A stretch of 47,506 nt of DNA from Streptococcus pseudopneumoniae (GTDB taxonomy: Bacteria > Bacillota > Bacilli > Lactobacillales > Streptococcaceae), in contig NZ_JVRR01000075.1 in the NCBI RefSeq assembly GCF_001070715.1, forward strand, positions 1 through 47,506, read 5' to 3'. A program made the translations under genes and the position numbers. Shown piece after piece: positions 38,392 to 47,473 of this stretch. A model generated the notes under the pieces. That model was not told the DNA's origin. It saw nothing but the letters and a program-made list of their open reading frames with translations, and ran no database searches. Every line of letters starts with the position of its first letter. Positions within the stretch are counted from its first letter, which is position 1.

Positions 38392-39867
38392 TTAATTATT
38401 ATCTTTAACACTTAACACTTTAAGCCATTTATCAGCAACAGTTTCATCTAAATAATTCCTTGCAATAGCATATGAGTACTTAGTAACTATATCTTGGTCT
38501 AACTCATAATATTTAATGATAGCTTCTGATATCTTTTCAATTAATTCATCTTCTGTTTTACTTTCTGCCTCTGGAATCAAAAAGCCATTCTTCCCATTTT
38601 CTATAAATGTAGGCCCTCCATATGGTGCATCTAATCCGATAATCCCCAATCCATTTGTAACAGCCTCCAGTAAAGTGATACCTAAGGTTTCCCAAGATGC
38701 AGTAGATATATAGAGCTGATGTTTTCTATACTGCTCGGTCAATATTTGATAACCGCATAGTTTAATATAGTCTTGGGCATTATTTTCAGTAATAATCTGG
38801 TTTAATTTCTCATATTCATCACCTTTGCCAAATATGTTTAAATGAAACTGAGGTATTACCTCTCGTACTTTTATAGCTGCTTTAATGGCTATATGAATTT
38901 GCTTTCGCGGATTTAATCGTGCAGCTATCATTGCAGAATAGGGTATCACTTTATCTCTGTTTAGGCTCAACTCTTCAATACTTGCGGCAGGGATAACCAC
39001 GATTGGGCAATATTTTAGATCAAGGTTAGTTAAATATTTTTCTAATTCTATTTTTTGTAATTCTGTTGATACAATGACAAAATCAAATTCTGTAGCATAT
39101 TTGAACAAGTAAAAATATCCATAGTTCATATCTCCGTATCGAAATTGATGAATGGAGTGCAGGAATACGCCTTTTTTAAAACCATTTGCATATTTTAACA
39201 GTGCTTGAGAAAATGGAAATCCGCTTATTCTATCCATTATTACGGTATCTTTCTTAGACAAGGATAAGGATTTTATAAAATACTCCATTAAAGCATGTTC
39301 TCCACCTATCCAGTCCGAACCAAAACGATATCGGATTTTTCCTGAGATTTGAAAACCTTCATACACGAGCGCTCCTGTTGAATTATAGAAAAGCCTATGA
39401 TGCCAATTGAATCCATCCTTTTGTAGATACTCTCTACAGATTAAATAAGAGGTATAATAATCTCTCTGATACAATTTATCTAAGTATAAATGTTCTACTT
39501 GATATACCATATTGTTTTCAAACCAAAGAATGATTTTATGCTCTGCAGTTAATTGGTATACAATTTTTTGAGAATTTCTTTCAACGCACTCACTGTCATC
39601 CAAAGATAGTTTCCGAATCATTTCTTCAACGGAAAGGGTTGATTTAACCTCTTTTTCTCCCGCCAAATAGAAAGGAGCAATGATCATATTCTCTTCTGGT
39701 ATTCCAATATCTCGAAAATAAGAAAATTTATATCGAGGCGGAAGAACTGAAAAAATATAACGATAATCAAGATTCATTTTTGAAAATACTCTCGCACGAT
39801 GAGCTTGAGAATTATCAACTCCATTTGCTTCATAGCCTACTAATAGATCAAATATATAGATACTCAT
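38392..39867 (-). CDS. Second GtfA-like GT4 glycosyltransferase
   Basis: The 491-residue protein is related to GtfA along its length. The start FDLLVGYEANGVDNSQAHRA parallels GtfA's LGIGWASSGVEYAQAYRA, and both share an MDR-type segment (TVIMDRISGF). The donor domain keeps the retaining EX7E motif, ETLGITLLE, with Glu393 and Glu401, so activity is likely. Its ATG overlaps the stop of the GtfB-like gene by one base. By analogy it may form a second GtfA/GtfB-type heterocomplex acting on a different acceptor or later sugar. That is inference. Confidence 0.85.
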   Translation of the reverse strand: MSIYIFDLLVGYEANGVDNSQAHRARVFSKMNLDYRYIFSVLPPRYKFSYFRDIGIPEENMIIAPFYLAGEKEVKSTLSVEEMIRKLSLDDSECVERNSQKIVYQLTAEHKIILWFENNMVYQVEHLYLDKLYQRDYYTSYLICREYLQKDGFNWHHRLFYNSTGALVYEGFQISGKIRYRFGSDWIGGEHALMEYFIKSLSLSKKDTVIMDRISGFPFSQALLKYANGFKKGVFLHSIHQFRYGDMNYGYFYLFKYATEFDFVIVSTELQKIELEKYLTNLDLKYCPIVVIPAASIEELSLNRDKVIPYSAMIAARLNPRKQIHIAIKAAIKVREVIPQFHLNIFGKGDEYEKLNQIITENNAQDYIKLCGYQILTEQYRKHQLYISTASWETLGITLLEAVTNGLGIIGLDAPYGGPTFIENGKNGFLIPEAESKTEDELIEKISEAIIKYYELDQDIVTKYSYAIARNYLDETVADKWLKVLSVKDNN

Positions 39868-41153
39868 TAAATTCCCTCCCTCTGAAAGACTTTTCTATAA
39901 TAGTCTTTACTAGAAGCATGAATAAACTGCAATTGCTTTTGCCTAGCTAACTTAAATTCTTCTTCTGAAAAAATTATTTTCTTGATATCTTCAATCATAT
40001 GGCTAACATCACTATTTTCATAGAGATAATCAAAATAAATAAATTCTCTTCTATGACATGTTTCCTCAAAACCAAGTAAGAGCATTCCTTTTTCTAAAGC
40101 TTCTTCTACAGCATTTAATATTTCTATATTATGGTTAATGTCTAAATAGAGCGTACAAGTTTCTAACAATGACTTAAATTGATGTTCTAATATACCGGGA
40201 TATAAAAACACATTTTCTTTTTCCTGTAAATCTGTTAATCTACCACCCATAGCAGTAATCGCTGCGATATGGAATTCAAGCATTGGTAACTGTTCCACTA
40301 AGGCTTCAATTTTTTCAACTTCTTGTGTATGAGTGACAATCAAGGCTCGATGGCCATTCCTTATATTTTTGGGTGGATATAAAGGACTAAGATGACGAAC
40401 CTTATCATTATCAGAAAGAGAATGAAATACAGAATAATGGTAAATATATAAGTAATCTACATACATTAACCAATCCTGAATCTCCTTTTCAGATAAAATT
40501 TCCTGTCCAAGATAGCAGGCAATAGTATTTTCTTTTTGTAAATATTGGGCAATCGATTGATCTCCAATAACCACTACATCCCTATCGGCATTCATTCTAG
40601 ACAGACAATTTTGCCAAAGTTGCTCCTCATTGAAAATCCGAGTTACATCATTCTCAAATACGGTAAAAAGATGATTCTCAGTATCTTCTATCATTAACAA
40701 GACATCTTCAGGGCTATAGTATTGGATAAAAATAGTTTTTCCTTCCGGATCTAGTATATCTTGTTTATATCTCCAGCCATTCTCCTGATAATAATCCCTA
40801 CTTAATGCTCTCCCTTTTTCATCTAGCCATTCCACCATTTTAACAGTCTTGAATTCTCTGTTTAAATAGTGAATAACCCCTCTCTTAACATCCTTATCCC
40901 ATATCGTCCCCTCATTATAGTCCATATGAATTTCCCAAAATTTAGGAACAGCCACTTTTAAGGCAAACAGGGGAGGCTTAGTATCTAAAGTAGATGACGT
41001 TTGATTCGCAAGTATCATTGGTAAAAAACAACTACAGTTCGAATAGGTATCCAATTCTTCTGTTATTACTACACGGACGGCTATTCCCGAGGAAATAACA
41101 TCATCTATAAAACCTTGTTCATCATTATTAAATCGATTTGTGAGATAAATCAT
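39867..41153 (-). CDS. Second GtfB-like protein, partner of the GtfA-like enzyme
   Basis: The 428-residue protein resembles GtfB. The N-terminal acceptor-type part has FALKVAVPKFWEIH, compare GtfB YFNQVPIPAFWEI. The C-terminal module (ALIVTHTQEVEKIEALVEQL, then YLDIN at 336-340 and LLLGFEETCH) matches GtfB's last third. There is no EX7E motif. It is translated just before the GtfA-like gene, the reverse of the canonical gtfA-gtfB order. Confidence 0.85.
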   Translation of the reverse strand: MIYLTNRFNNDEQGFIDDVISSGIAVRVVITEELDTYSNCSCFLPMILANQTSSTLDTKPPLFALKVAVPKFWEIHMDYNEGTIWDKDVKRGVIHYLNREFKTVKMVEWLDEKGRALSRDYYQENGWRYKQDILDPEGKTIFIQYYSPEDVLLMIEDTENHLFTVFENDVTRIFNEEQLWQNCLSRMNADRDVVVIGDQSIAQYLQKENTIACYLGQEILSEKEIQDWLMYVDYLYIYHYSVFHSLSDNDKVRHLSPLYPPKNIRNGHRALIVTHTQEVEKIEALVEQLPMLEFHIAAITAMGGRLTDLQEKENVFLYPGILEHQFKSLLETCTLYLDINHNIEILNAVEEALEKGMLLLGFEETCHRREFIYFDYLYENSDVSHMIEDIKKIIFSEEEFKLARQKQLQFIHASSKDYYRKVFQREGI

Positions 41154-41256
41154 CTATTTCTCCATTTATTTTCATAATCCAAGTTAGTTAAATTTCGACA
41201 TATCTATTTCATTGACTACAAACCTTCTACTCTTTTATCAGATAAAAGGAGAAATA

Positions 41257-43038
41257 CTAATCCACTAAATAGAGAAATTCCTTATAACGTCTAAAAATTT
41301 CTGTCTCTTGGAATCCAGCCTCTGACATTTGTTTATATTGAAGTTGAAGTCGATCGATTAAGGTTCTTTTCTCTTCGGAAATATCTATTCCTAATAAAGC
41401 CAGAGTAGCTATTCTTTCCAAAAGTGCTTCAAATATATCTGTAAAATATTTCTCTGTAAGCAGAGCGCTTAAACTACCTTTCCTAATACGATGTATATAG
41501 AAGTCTTTATGAATATAGCTAGCCTTACATGACTCCATGAATAATTTAAAATTTGTAAAACAATCTCCTATACTTTTACCAACAGGAAATAGTATCATTT
41601 CAAATAGTCGTTTATGGAACAAAATCCCCCAACTAGTTTCAAACTCTATTCCTCTTTTTTGAATCAATTCATTTTGGTTAAAATGCTCTTCTTTATAGTC
41701 AAAAACGTGAATATAATAGTTATTATCATTTTCATTAAATTTTTTATAGCTTCCTATCACTATTTCTGAATCATTTTTTAATGCTGATTGATATAACTCT
41801 GCTAGATAATTAGGAACAACAAAATCATCACCTTCTATAAAGGTAATAAATTCTCCTTTTGAATTTAGGATTCCTGTATTTCTTGCAGCAGAAAGACCTA
41901 AATTCTCTTGTTCAAAATAACGAAAACGTTTATCTTTATTGATAAACTCTTGACAAATATCTTCTGAATTATCTCTAGAACCATCATTCACTAGTAAAAC
42001 TTCAAAATACGGATAGGTTTGATTTTCGATACTTTCTAAACATAATCTTAAATATGGGGATACATTATAAATCGGAATGACAACACTAATTAGTGTATTA
42101 GGATACGTTACAGTTCCCTCTATATTTTTTAAAAAGTCTAAATGTTCATTTAACAAAACTTTATTTTTTATATAATTCACTCTAGCTTTCAATAATTTTT
42201 GAAATTTATTGAAATAATGAATAGTAGGTAATCCTATTTCTTGTATTTTTTTAAACATTTTTTTAAAAATACTTAGTTCTTGCTTTGCATATTCTTGATT
42301 AAAGTTACTTGTTGTGCTATCTCCATGGATTCTATAAACATAAGTTAGTTCATCAACATATGAAATACTTTCTACATTCAGATATAAGCTGAAATAAAAA
42401 TCTAAATCTTCTCCATATTTTATTGAAGTGTCAAATCGTAGATTATTCACTAGTTCTTTTCTGAATAATTTAGCTACAGCATTATTAAAACATACATTGA
42501 GACTCATTAGTTTTGGAAAGATAGTAAGAAAATCATCTCTATTCATCTTTTCAAAATTTAGCAAGTTTTTTTCTTGTTTTGTATATACTATGGTGTAGTA
42601 TGTATCTATATTATTATCAAATTCTTTATAGCAAGAAACTACAATATCAGAATTGGTTTTTTTGATTGAATTTATCAATAATTCTAAATGGTTTTCTGCA
42701 ATCCAATCATCCGAATCAATGAATGTTATAAAGTCTCCTTTTACATTATCTAACCCTAAGTTTCTCGCAGATGAAACCCCTCCGTTTTCTTTTGTAAAGT
42801 ATCTAAATCTAGCATCATATTCTAAAAATCTCTTACAAATCGTTTCAGATTCATCTTTTGAACCATCATTGACCATAATTACTTCAAAATTTTTATACGT
42901 CTGATTTTTTATGCTATTTAGACATTCTTCTAAGTATTTTTCTGCATTATAAATAGGGATTACAATACTTATTAGAAAATCTTCATCATTCAGTTTCAAC
43001 ATTTTTCCGTCTTCATTTACCAATTCCTTGTCATTCAT
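41257..43038 (-). CDS. Double-domain GT2 glycosyltransferase (copy B)
   Basis: Two complete GT2 (GT-A, inverting) domains lie in one polypeptide. Domain 1 starts at about 22 (LISIVIPIYNAEKYLEECL) with metal motif DSDD at 108-111. Domain 2 starts at about 316 (LISVVIPIYNVSPYLRLCL) with EGDD at 402-405, where the neighbouring paralogue has DGDD. I start at the ATG at 43038 (593 residues); a TTG just before it is unlikely. It is a tandem duplicate of the next upstream gene. No membrane helix is seen, so it probably acts in the cytoplasm on the SRRP glycan. Confidence 0.87.
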   Translation of the reverse strand: MNDKELVNEDGKMLKLNDEDFLISIVIPIYNAEKYLEECLNSIKNQTYKNFEVIMVNDGSKDESETICKRFLEYDARFRYFTKENGGVSSARNLGLDNVKGDFITFIDSDDWIAENHLELLINSIKKTNSDIVVSCYKEFDNNIDTYYTIVYTKQEKNLLNFEKMNRDDFLTIFPKLMSLNVCFNNAVAKLFRKELVNNLRFDTSIKYGEDLDFYFSLYLNVESISYVDELTYVYRIHGDSTTSNFNQEYAKQELSIFKKMFKKIQEIGLPTIHYFNKFQKLLKARVNYIKNKVLLNEHLDFLKNIEGTVTYPNTLISVVIPIYNVSPYLRLCLESIENQTYPYFEVLLVNDGSRDNSEDICQEFINKDKRFRYFEQENLGLSAARNTGILNSKGEFITFIEGDDFVVPNYLAELYQSALKNDSEIVIGSYKKFNENDNNYYIHVFDYKEEHFNQNELIQKRGIEFETSWGILFHKRLFEMILFPVGKSIGDCFTNFKLFMESCKASYIHKDFYIHRIRKGSLSALLTEKYFTDIFEALLERIATLALLGIDISEEKRTLIDRLQLQYKQMSEAGFQETEIFRRYKEFLYLVD

Positions 43039-43096
43039 CAAGAAAATCTCTCCTTAACACAACATTTTAAACTATATAACACTTCTGAACAATCAT

Positions 43097-44860
43097 TTAC
43101 TTATTTAAAAAATATAGTATTTCTTTATATCTTCTATAAATTTCTGTATTTTCCAATCCGACTTCTATGGCTTGTTGAGAACGAGTATTAAGACGTACCT
43201 TCAACATTTCTTTTTCTTCTGTAATATCTACTCCAGATAGACTTAAAACTGCTATTCTCTCCAACAATGCCTCTAAAACATCTGTTAATAAATTTTCGGT
43301 AATAGTATTTATTAACCTTCCTTTTCTAATTCTATAAACATATAAATCTTTATGAATATAACTCGATTTACACGATTCCATATATAATTTATAATTTGTA
43401 CGGGTATCTTCTATATTTTTACCAACAGGAAACAGAACATTTTCAAACAACCTTTTGTGGAACAAAGTTCCCCAACTTGTTTCGAATTCAATACCTCTTC
43501 TTTCAATTTGGGCTATATTTTTAATTAATTCTCTATGTTTATAATGTTCTTCTCTATAATCAAATACATGAATATAGTAATTATTATCCTCTTCATTGAA
43601 TTTTTTATAACTTCCGACAACAATTTCCGAATCATTTTTTAATGAAGCGTAATATAATTCTTCTAGATAATTAGGCTCTACAAAATCATCCCCATCTATA
43701 AAAGTAATAAACTCACCTGTTGCATTCAAAATCCCTGTATTTCTAGCTGCTGAAAGTCCAGCATTTTTCTGCTCAATATACTTAAATCTTTTATCTCTTT
43801 CTGCAAATTCTAAACAAATATCTTTTGAATTATCTCTAGAACCATCGTTTATTAGTAATACTTCAAAATGTGGATAAGTTTGGTTCTCAATACGTTCTAA
43901 ACATAACCGTAAATAAGGATATACATTATAGATTGGAACAATGATACTTATTAAATCTTTAGGATAAGTAACTGTTTCCTCTATATTTTTTAAAAATTCT
44001 TGATATTCATTAAACAAAACTCTGTTTTCTAAGAAATCTTTTCGAAACTCTAATAAATCTCTAATAGTATTATAATAATGAATTGTAGGTAGACCTAATT
44101 CTTCTATTTTCTCATACATTTTTTTATAAATGCCTAATTCCTGTTCCATATACAATTGCCCAAATTTACTAGAAGTGCTCTCATCATATAATCGATAAAT
44201 ATACGAAACTTCATCAACATACGAAATACTACTAATATTATTATATATCTTAAAGAAGAACTCCAAATCTTCCCCATAGACAATAGATTCATCAAATCTA
44301 ATATCCATAACTAATTCTTTTTTAAATAATTTAGATACGGCAATTTTATAACTATTACTAGCATGGATTAATTTTGGAAGAATTACTAAGAATTCTTCTC
44401 TATTCAATTTATTATAATTTAACAAGTATTTTTCTTGATTTGAATACACCCTAAACTTAAATCTACTTACATTATCAAACTTTTTGATGGAAGACACTGC
44501 CATATCAGAATTATTTTCTTTTATATTATTGATAAGTACCTCTAAATGGTTTTCGTCAACCCAATCATCAGCATCTATAAATGTAATAAAATCTCCCGTA
44601 ATATTATCTAATCCAAAATTTCTAGCAGAGGATGCTCCTCCATTTAATTTAGTGAAATATCTAAATCTTGTATCTTCTTCTGAAAAACTCTTGCAAATAT
44701 CTTCTGAAATATCATCTGAACCATCATTAACAAGAATCACCTCAAAATTTTTATACGTCTGATTTTTTATACTATTTAAACATTGCTCTAAGTATTTTTC
44801 TGCATTGTAAACAGGTATCACAATACTTATTAAAAAGTATTCTTCGTTTATAATTTCCAT
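43097..44860 (-). CDS. Double-domain GT2 glycosyltransferase (copy A)
   Basis: This 587-residue protein has two GT2 domains in tandem. Domain 1 is from about 10 with DADD at 96-99, and domain 2 from about 303 with DGDD at 389-392. It aligns end to end with the following gene product, including the linker PTIHYYN, so the two arose by gene duplication. Each has two catalytic centres that could add two sugars, or one may be regulatory. The acceptor is presumably the growing glycan on the SRRP. Confidence 0.87.
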   Translation of the reverse strand: MEIINEEYFLISIVIPVYNAEKYLEQCLNSIKNQTYKNFEVILVNDGSDDISEDICKSFSEEDTRFRYFTKLNGGASSARNFGLDNITGDFITFIDADDWVDENHLEVLINNIKENNSDMAVSSIKKFDNVSRFKFRVYSNQEKYLLNYNKLNREEFLVILPKLIHASNSYKIAVSKLFKKELVMDIRFDESIVYGEDLEFFFKIYNNISSISYVDEVSYIYRLYDESTSSKFGQLYMEQELGIYKKMYEKIEELGLPTIHYYNTIRDLLEFRKDFLENRVLFNEYQEFLKNIEETVTYPKDLISIIVPIYNVYPYLRLCLERIENQTYPHFEVLLINDGSRDNSKDICLEFAERDKRFKYIEQKNAGLSAARNTGILNATGEFITFIDGDDFVEPNYLEELYYASLKNDSEIVVGSYKKFNEEDNNYYIHVFDYREEHYKHRELIKNIAQIERRGIEFETSWGTLFHKRLFENVLFPVGKNIEDTRTNYKLYMESCKSSYIHKDLYVYRIRKGRLINTITENLLTDVLEALLERIAVLSLSGVDITEEKEMLKVRLNTRSQQAIEVGLENTEIYRRYKEILYFLNK

Positions 44861-44915
44861 TTTTTCTCTCTTTCTCCTTACAAACGTCCTCTCTCACAAA
44901 CAGTTGAGCAATTCT

Positions 44916-45797
44916 TTAAATAATATTATTTTTCTTTAATTCATCTATTTTATTTTGAAGAATAACTTTTTCCTTTTCATAACCATAATAGTCTAGCTCA
45001 CCAACTCTCCTATTCAATACATATTTATACATTTTGTATGTTTTTTCTATATCAATTCCTTTAATATTTCTTGTTTCCTCGATTCTTTCTTCCAAAGCAT
45101 CAATATAATCTAAATGGCTTAAATCAAAATTTAAACTTAATCCTTCATAATTTTTCCTATATGCATATATCGTATGATTACAAACCGCTATTTTTTCAGA
45201 TGCTAAATATAATTTCCAAGTAGTAAATTGATCTTCCGCATATTTTCCTAAAGGATAACGAATCTCTTTAAACAAACTGCTTTTATATAATTTTCCCCAT
45301 GCTGTTGAATAACATAAGAAAGGCACCTCAAACATCTCATCCATTTGATTAACCGCAAATTCTTTTTCAACAATAGTAATAGGTAGATTTCCAAAACGTT
45401 TTCTATCAAATATATAAAAATTCGGACTGTCAAAGTGACAAAAACCACCTACAACTAAATCAGATTCCCCTAATAGTGCCGTAGCATGTAATTTTTCTAT
45501 TGCCTCTTCCAAAAAGAAATCATCTGAATCTACGAATGTTATATATTCACCTTTTGCGCGTTCTATTCCATAATTTCTTGCATCAGATAATCCTCCATTT
45601 TCTTTCTCAAAATAATAACAACGCTTATCTTTATCAAGATATTCTCTACAAATTTCAGCTGAAGAATCTGGAGATCCATCATTTATTAATAAAAGCTCAA
45701 TATTTTTATAGGATTGACTTAAGATACTTTCTATACATTTTCTTAAATATTTTTCTGTATTATATATGGGAACTATGACACTAATTAAATCATCCAT
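44916..45797 (-). CDS. GT2 glycosyltransferase, single domain
   Basis: The GT2 domain occupies about residues 4-190: the nucleotide-binding start ISVIVPIYNTEKYLRKCIES, the NDGSPDSS motif and metal motif DSDD at 90-93. A helical C-terminal part follows, to 293 residues in all. It resembles streptococcal capsule and SRRP-locus GT2 enzymes. It lies between the first GT8 and the double GT2 genes, each separated by about 55 bases. Sugar specificity is unknown. Confidence 0.87.
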   Translation of the reverse strand: MDDLISVIVPIYNTEKYLRKCIESILSQSYKNIELLLINDGSPDSSAEICREYLDKDKRCYYFEKENGGLSDARNYGIERAKGEYITFVDSDDFFLEEAIEKLHATALLGESDLVVGGFCHFDSPNFYIFDRKRFGNLPITIVEKEFAVNQMDEMFEVPFLCYSTAWGKLYKSSLFKEIRYPLGKYAEDQFTTWKLYLASEKIAVCNHTIYAYRKNYEGLSLNFDLSHLDYIDALEERIEETRNIKGIDIEKTYKMYKYVLNRRVGELDYYGYEKEKVILQNKIDELKKNNII

Positions 45798-45852
45798 TCT
45801 GTTACTCCTATAAAAATTTTAATATTATTTTGTATGTATAATTTCTTTGCTA

Positions 45853-47025
45853 TTACACACTTTTTATATGCTCTATCATTTGTTCAATCTCTGAAAGATT
45901 AAATACTTTATCTGTATAATATTCATTTGCAGTATTTTCAAATGATAAAATTAATTTCCCTGATTCTTTTACTTTTTCAATAACTTCTAGATTTTTAACT
46001 TCATGATTAATATCTAAGTAAACATCACATTCACGAATTAAACGATTAATATTCCACTCTAAAACTGCAGGATGCAATCGTACATTTTCATATTTTCTAA
46101 GGCTATTTAATTTATCTCCCATTAATGTCAATGCCATAATATTAAATGTACATTCTGGTAATCGTTTCATTAAAATTTCGATTTGTTCTAATTCTTGACT
46201 GTGCGTCATAATTAAAATGGATTTGACTTTTTTTGGAATTTCATAGGCAATTATTTCTGACCAATCCATTAGTGAATATTTCCACCAAACATCTCTTAAC
46301 CTACAAAAAGAAAACAAATTCCAAGGCTTATCATCAGATAAATAATGAATAATAGCTGGTAAAGGATTTAGAGATTTCTCTAAAATAAAGTATTGTTTTC
46401 TTTCTTCTGCAAGACGATCATAGCCGATTTGAAAATTATAAGTATCGTCTAAAACTATATAGCGCTGTCCACATAATCGATTCAATACAGTTTGATCCGC
46501 TTCTATAAGAGTCTCGTGCTCATTGTTAGTAATATCAATACATTGTTTTTGAATGTTTTCCGCTTTCCATAGTTTATTATTAATTAATAATACTCCAGCA
46601 TTAAATCTGTCTTCCAATCCATATACAACTTTTGCGGCAGCTACTAGATGATTTCCTAACTCTATTTTAAATAAATCATTCAAATTTCGAGTTACAATAA
46701 CATCCGAGTCCAAGTATAATACCTTCTCTTCCTCCACAAATTGTGGAATAAAATAACGTGCAAATGTCATATAATTTATATGACCACCATAAGGTGCCAT
46801 TTTCCACTCTTTAGAAATAGCATCACCAGTTAATTTTATATCTACTAATTCACTATTTCTACATTTTAATCTTTTTCTAATACCAATAAACCACTCTTGA
46901 GGTATATCTCTATTCATTATATATACTTTACAATTATCATGATGATAACATACTGACTTCAACGTAGCTTCTAAATATCTAAGGTATCCATAATCAGCAG
47001 CTAATACAAATGTTGCCTTATTCAT
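45853..47025 (-). CDS. GT8 glycosyltransferase with GtfB-like C-terminal module, first gene of the cluster
   Basis: The 390-residue protein has a GT8 domain with the DXD motif DSD at 106-108 (YLDSDVIV) and the HYLSDDKPW loop. A C-terminal add-on follows (ILIMTHSQELEQIEILM, YLDIN at 336-340, LILSFENT). The sister genes at 35796 and 37054 have the same layout. It is the first complete gene of the locus, with GGAG about 12 bases before the ATG. In pneumococcus a comparable GT8 adds a sugar to the core GlcNAc; that role here is inferred. Confidence 0.87.
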   Translation of the reverse strand: MNKATFVLAADYGYLRYLEATLKSVCYHHDNCKVYIMNRDIPQEWFIGIRKRLKCRNSELVDIKLTGDAISKEWKMAPYGGHINYMTFARYFIPQFVEEEKVLYLDSDVIVTRNLNDLFKIELGNHLVAAAKVVYGLEDRFNAGVLLINNKLWKAENIQKQCIDITNNEHETLIEADQTVLNRLCGQRYIVLDDTYNFQIGYDRLAEERKQYFILEKSLNPLPAIIHYLSDDKPWNLFSFCRLRDVWWKYSLMDWSEIIAYEIPKKVKSILIMTHSQELEQIEILMKRLPECTFNIMALTLMGDKLNSLRKYENVRLHPAVLEWNINRLIRECDVYLDINHEVKNLEVIEKVKESGKLILSFENTANEYYTDKVFNLSEIEQMIEHIKSV

Positions 47026-47473
47026 TACAAATATTCTCCGTTCAATTTAATTAAGAATGTAAAAAGTAAAAGTTTGAAATATGAGACAATAAGTATCATC
47101 AAAAATCAGAACAAAGATGGTCATTTTATCTTATAAACAGTTCAGCAAAAGTTGATAGATTCCAAAAGCTAACCGGGATCTATCACCAACTATTTTAATC
47201 ATCATTTTTAGATAATTCTTTAACTACAACAATATAAGTAAATTCCACTTCTAATGACAGATACGTTTCAGAGGATGATTTAAAGCTCTTATAAATTTTA
47301 TCTATCAATTAGAGACTAACATTACTTAATTCTCACCGATCATCATTTTCTGATAAGCTTCGTTAACAAAATAGCAGCTCAATTTCATAATACATTGTCC
47401 TAACACTCTTTAAAAGACAAAAGATGTTTTAAAGAATGCCATTAATAATAAAAGGAAAATACTTTTCCCCTAG
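47026..47473. other. Gene-free spacer upstream of the glycosyltransferase cluster
   Basis: This is about 450 bases of AT-rich DNA without an intact gene. It holds a terminator-like hairpin at 47454-47468. A 37-codon open stretch without a start codon also occurs (47195-47308, minus strand, ending VVVKELSKNDD). A possible weak promoter (TTGCTG and TAAAAT at a short 14-base spacing, around 47126-47151) may drive the cluster. No repeat or RNA gene was recognised. Confidence 0.4.
47440..47470 (-). terminator. Terminator-like hairpin at the right edge
   Basis: On the minus strand GGAAAA and TTTTCC (47454-47468) enclose GTA and are followed by TTTTATTATT. It directly follows a TAG at 47474-47476, as expected for the 3' end of a gene entering from the right. 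Confidence 0.6.

Noticed and set aside
41232..41248. CTTTTATC-A-GATAAAAG palindrome between the double GT2 gene and the GtfB-like gene
   Set aside because: The arms are perfect, but the loop is a single base and no U tract follows on the minus strand. I do not call it a terminator, though a protein-binding site is possible.
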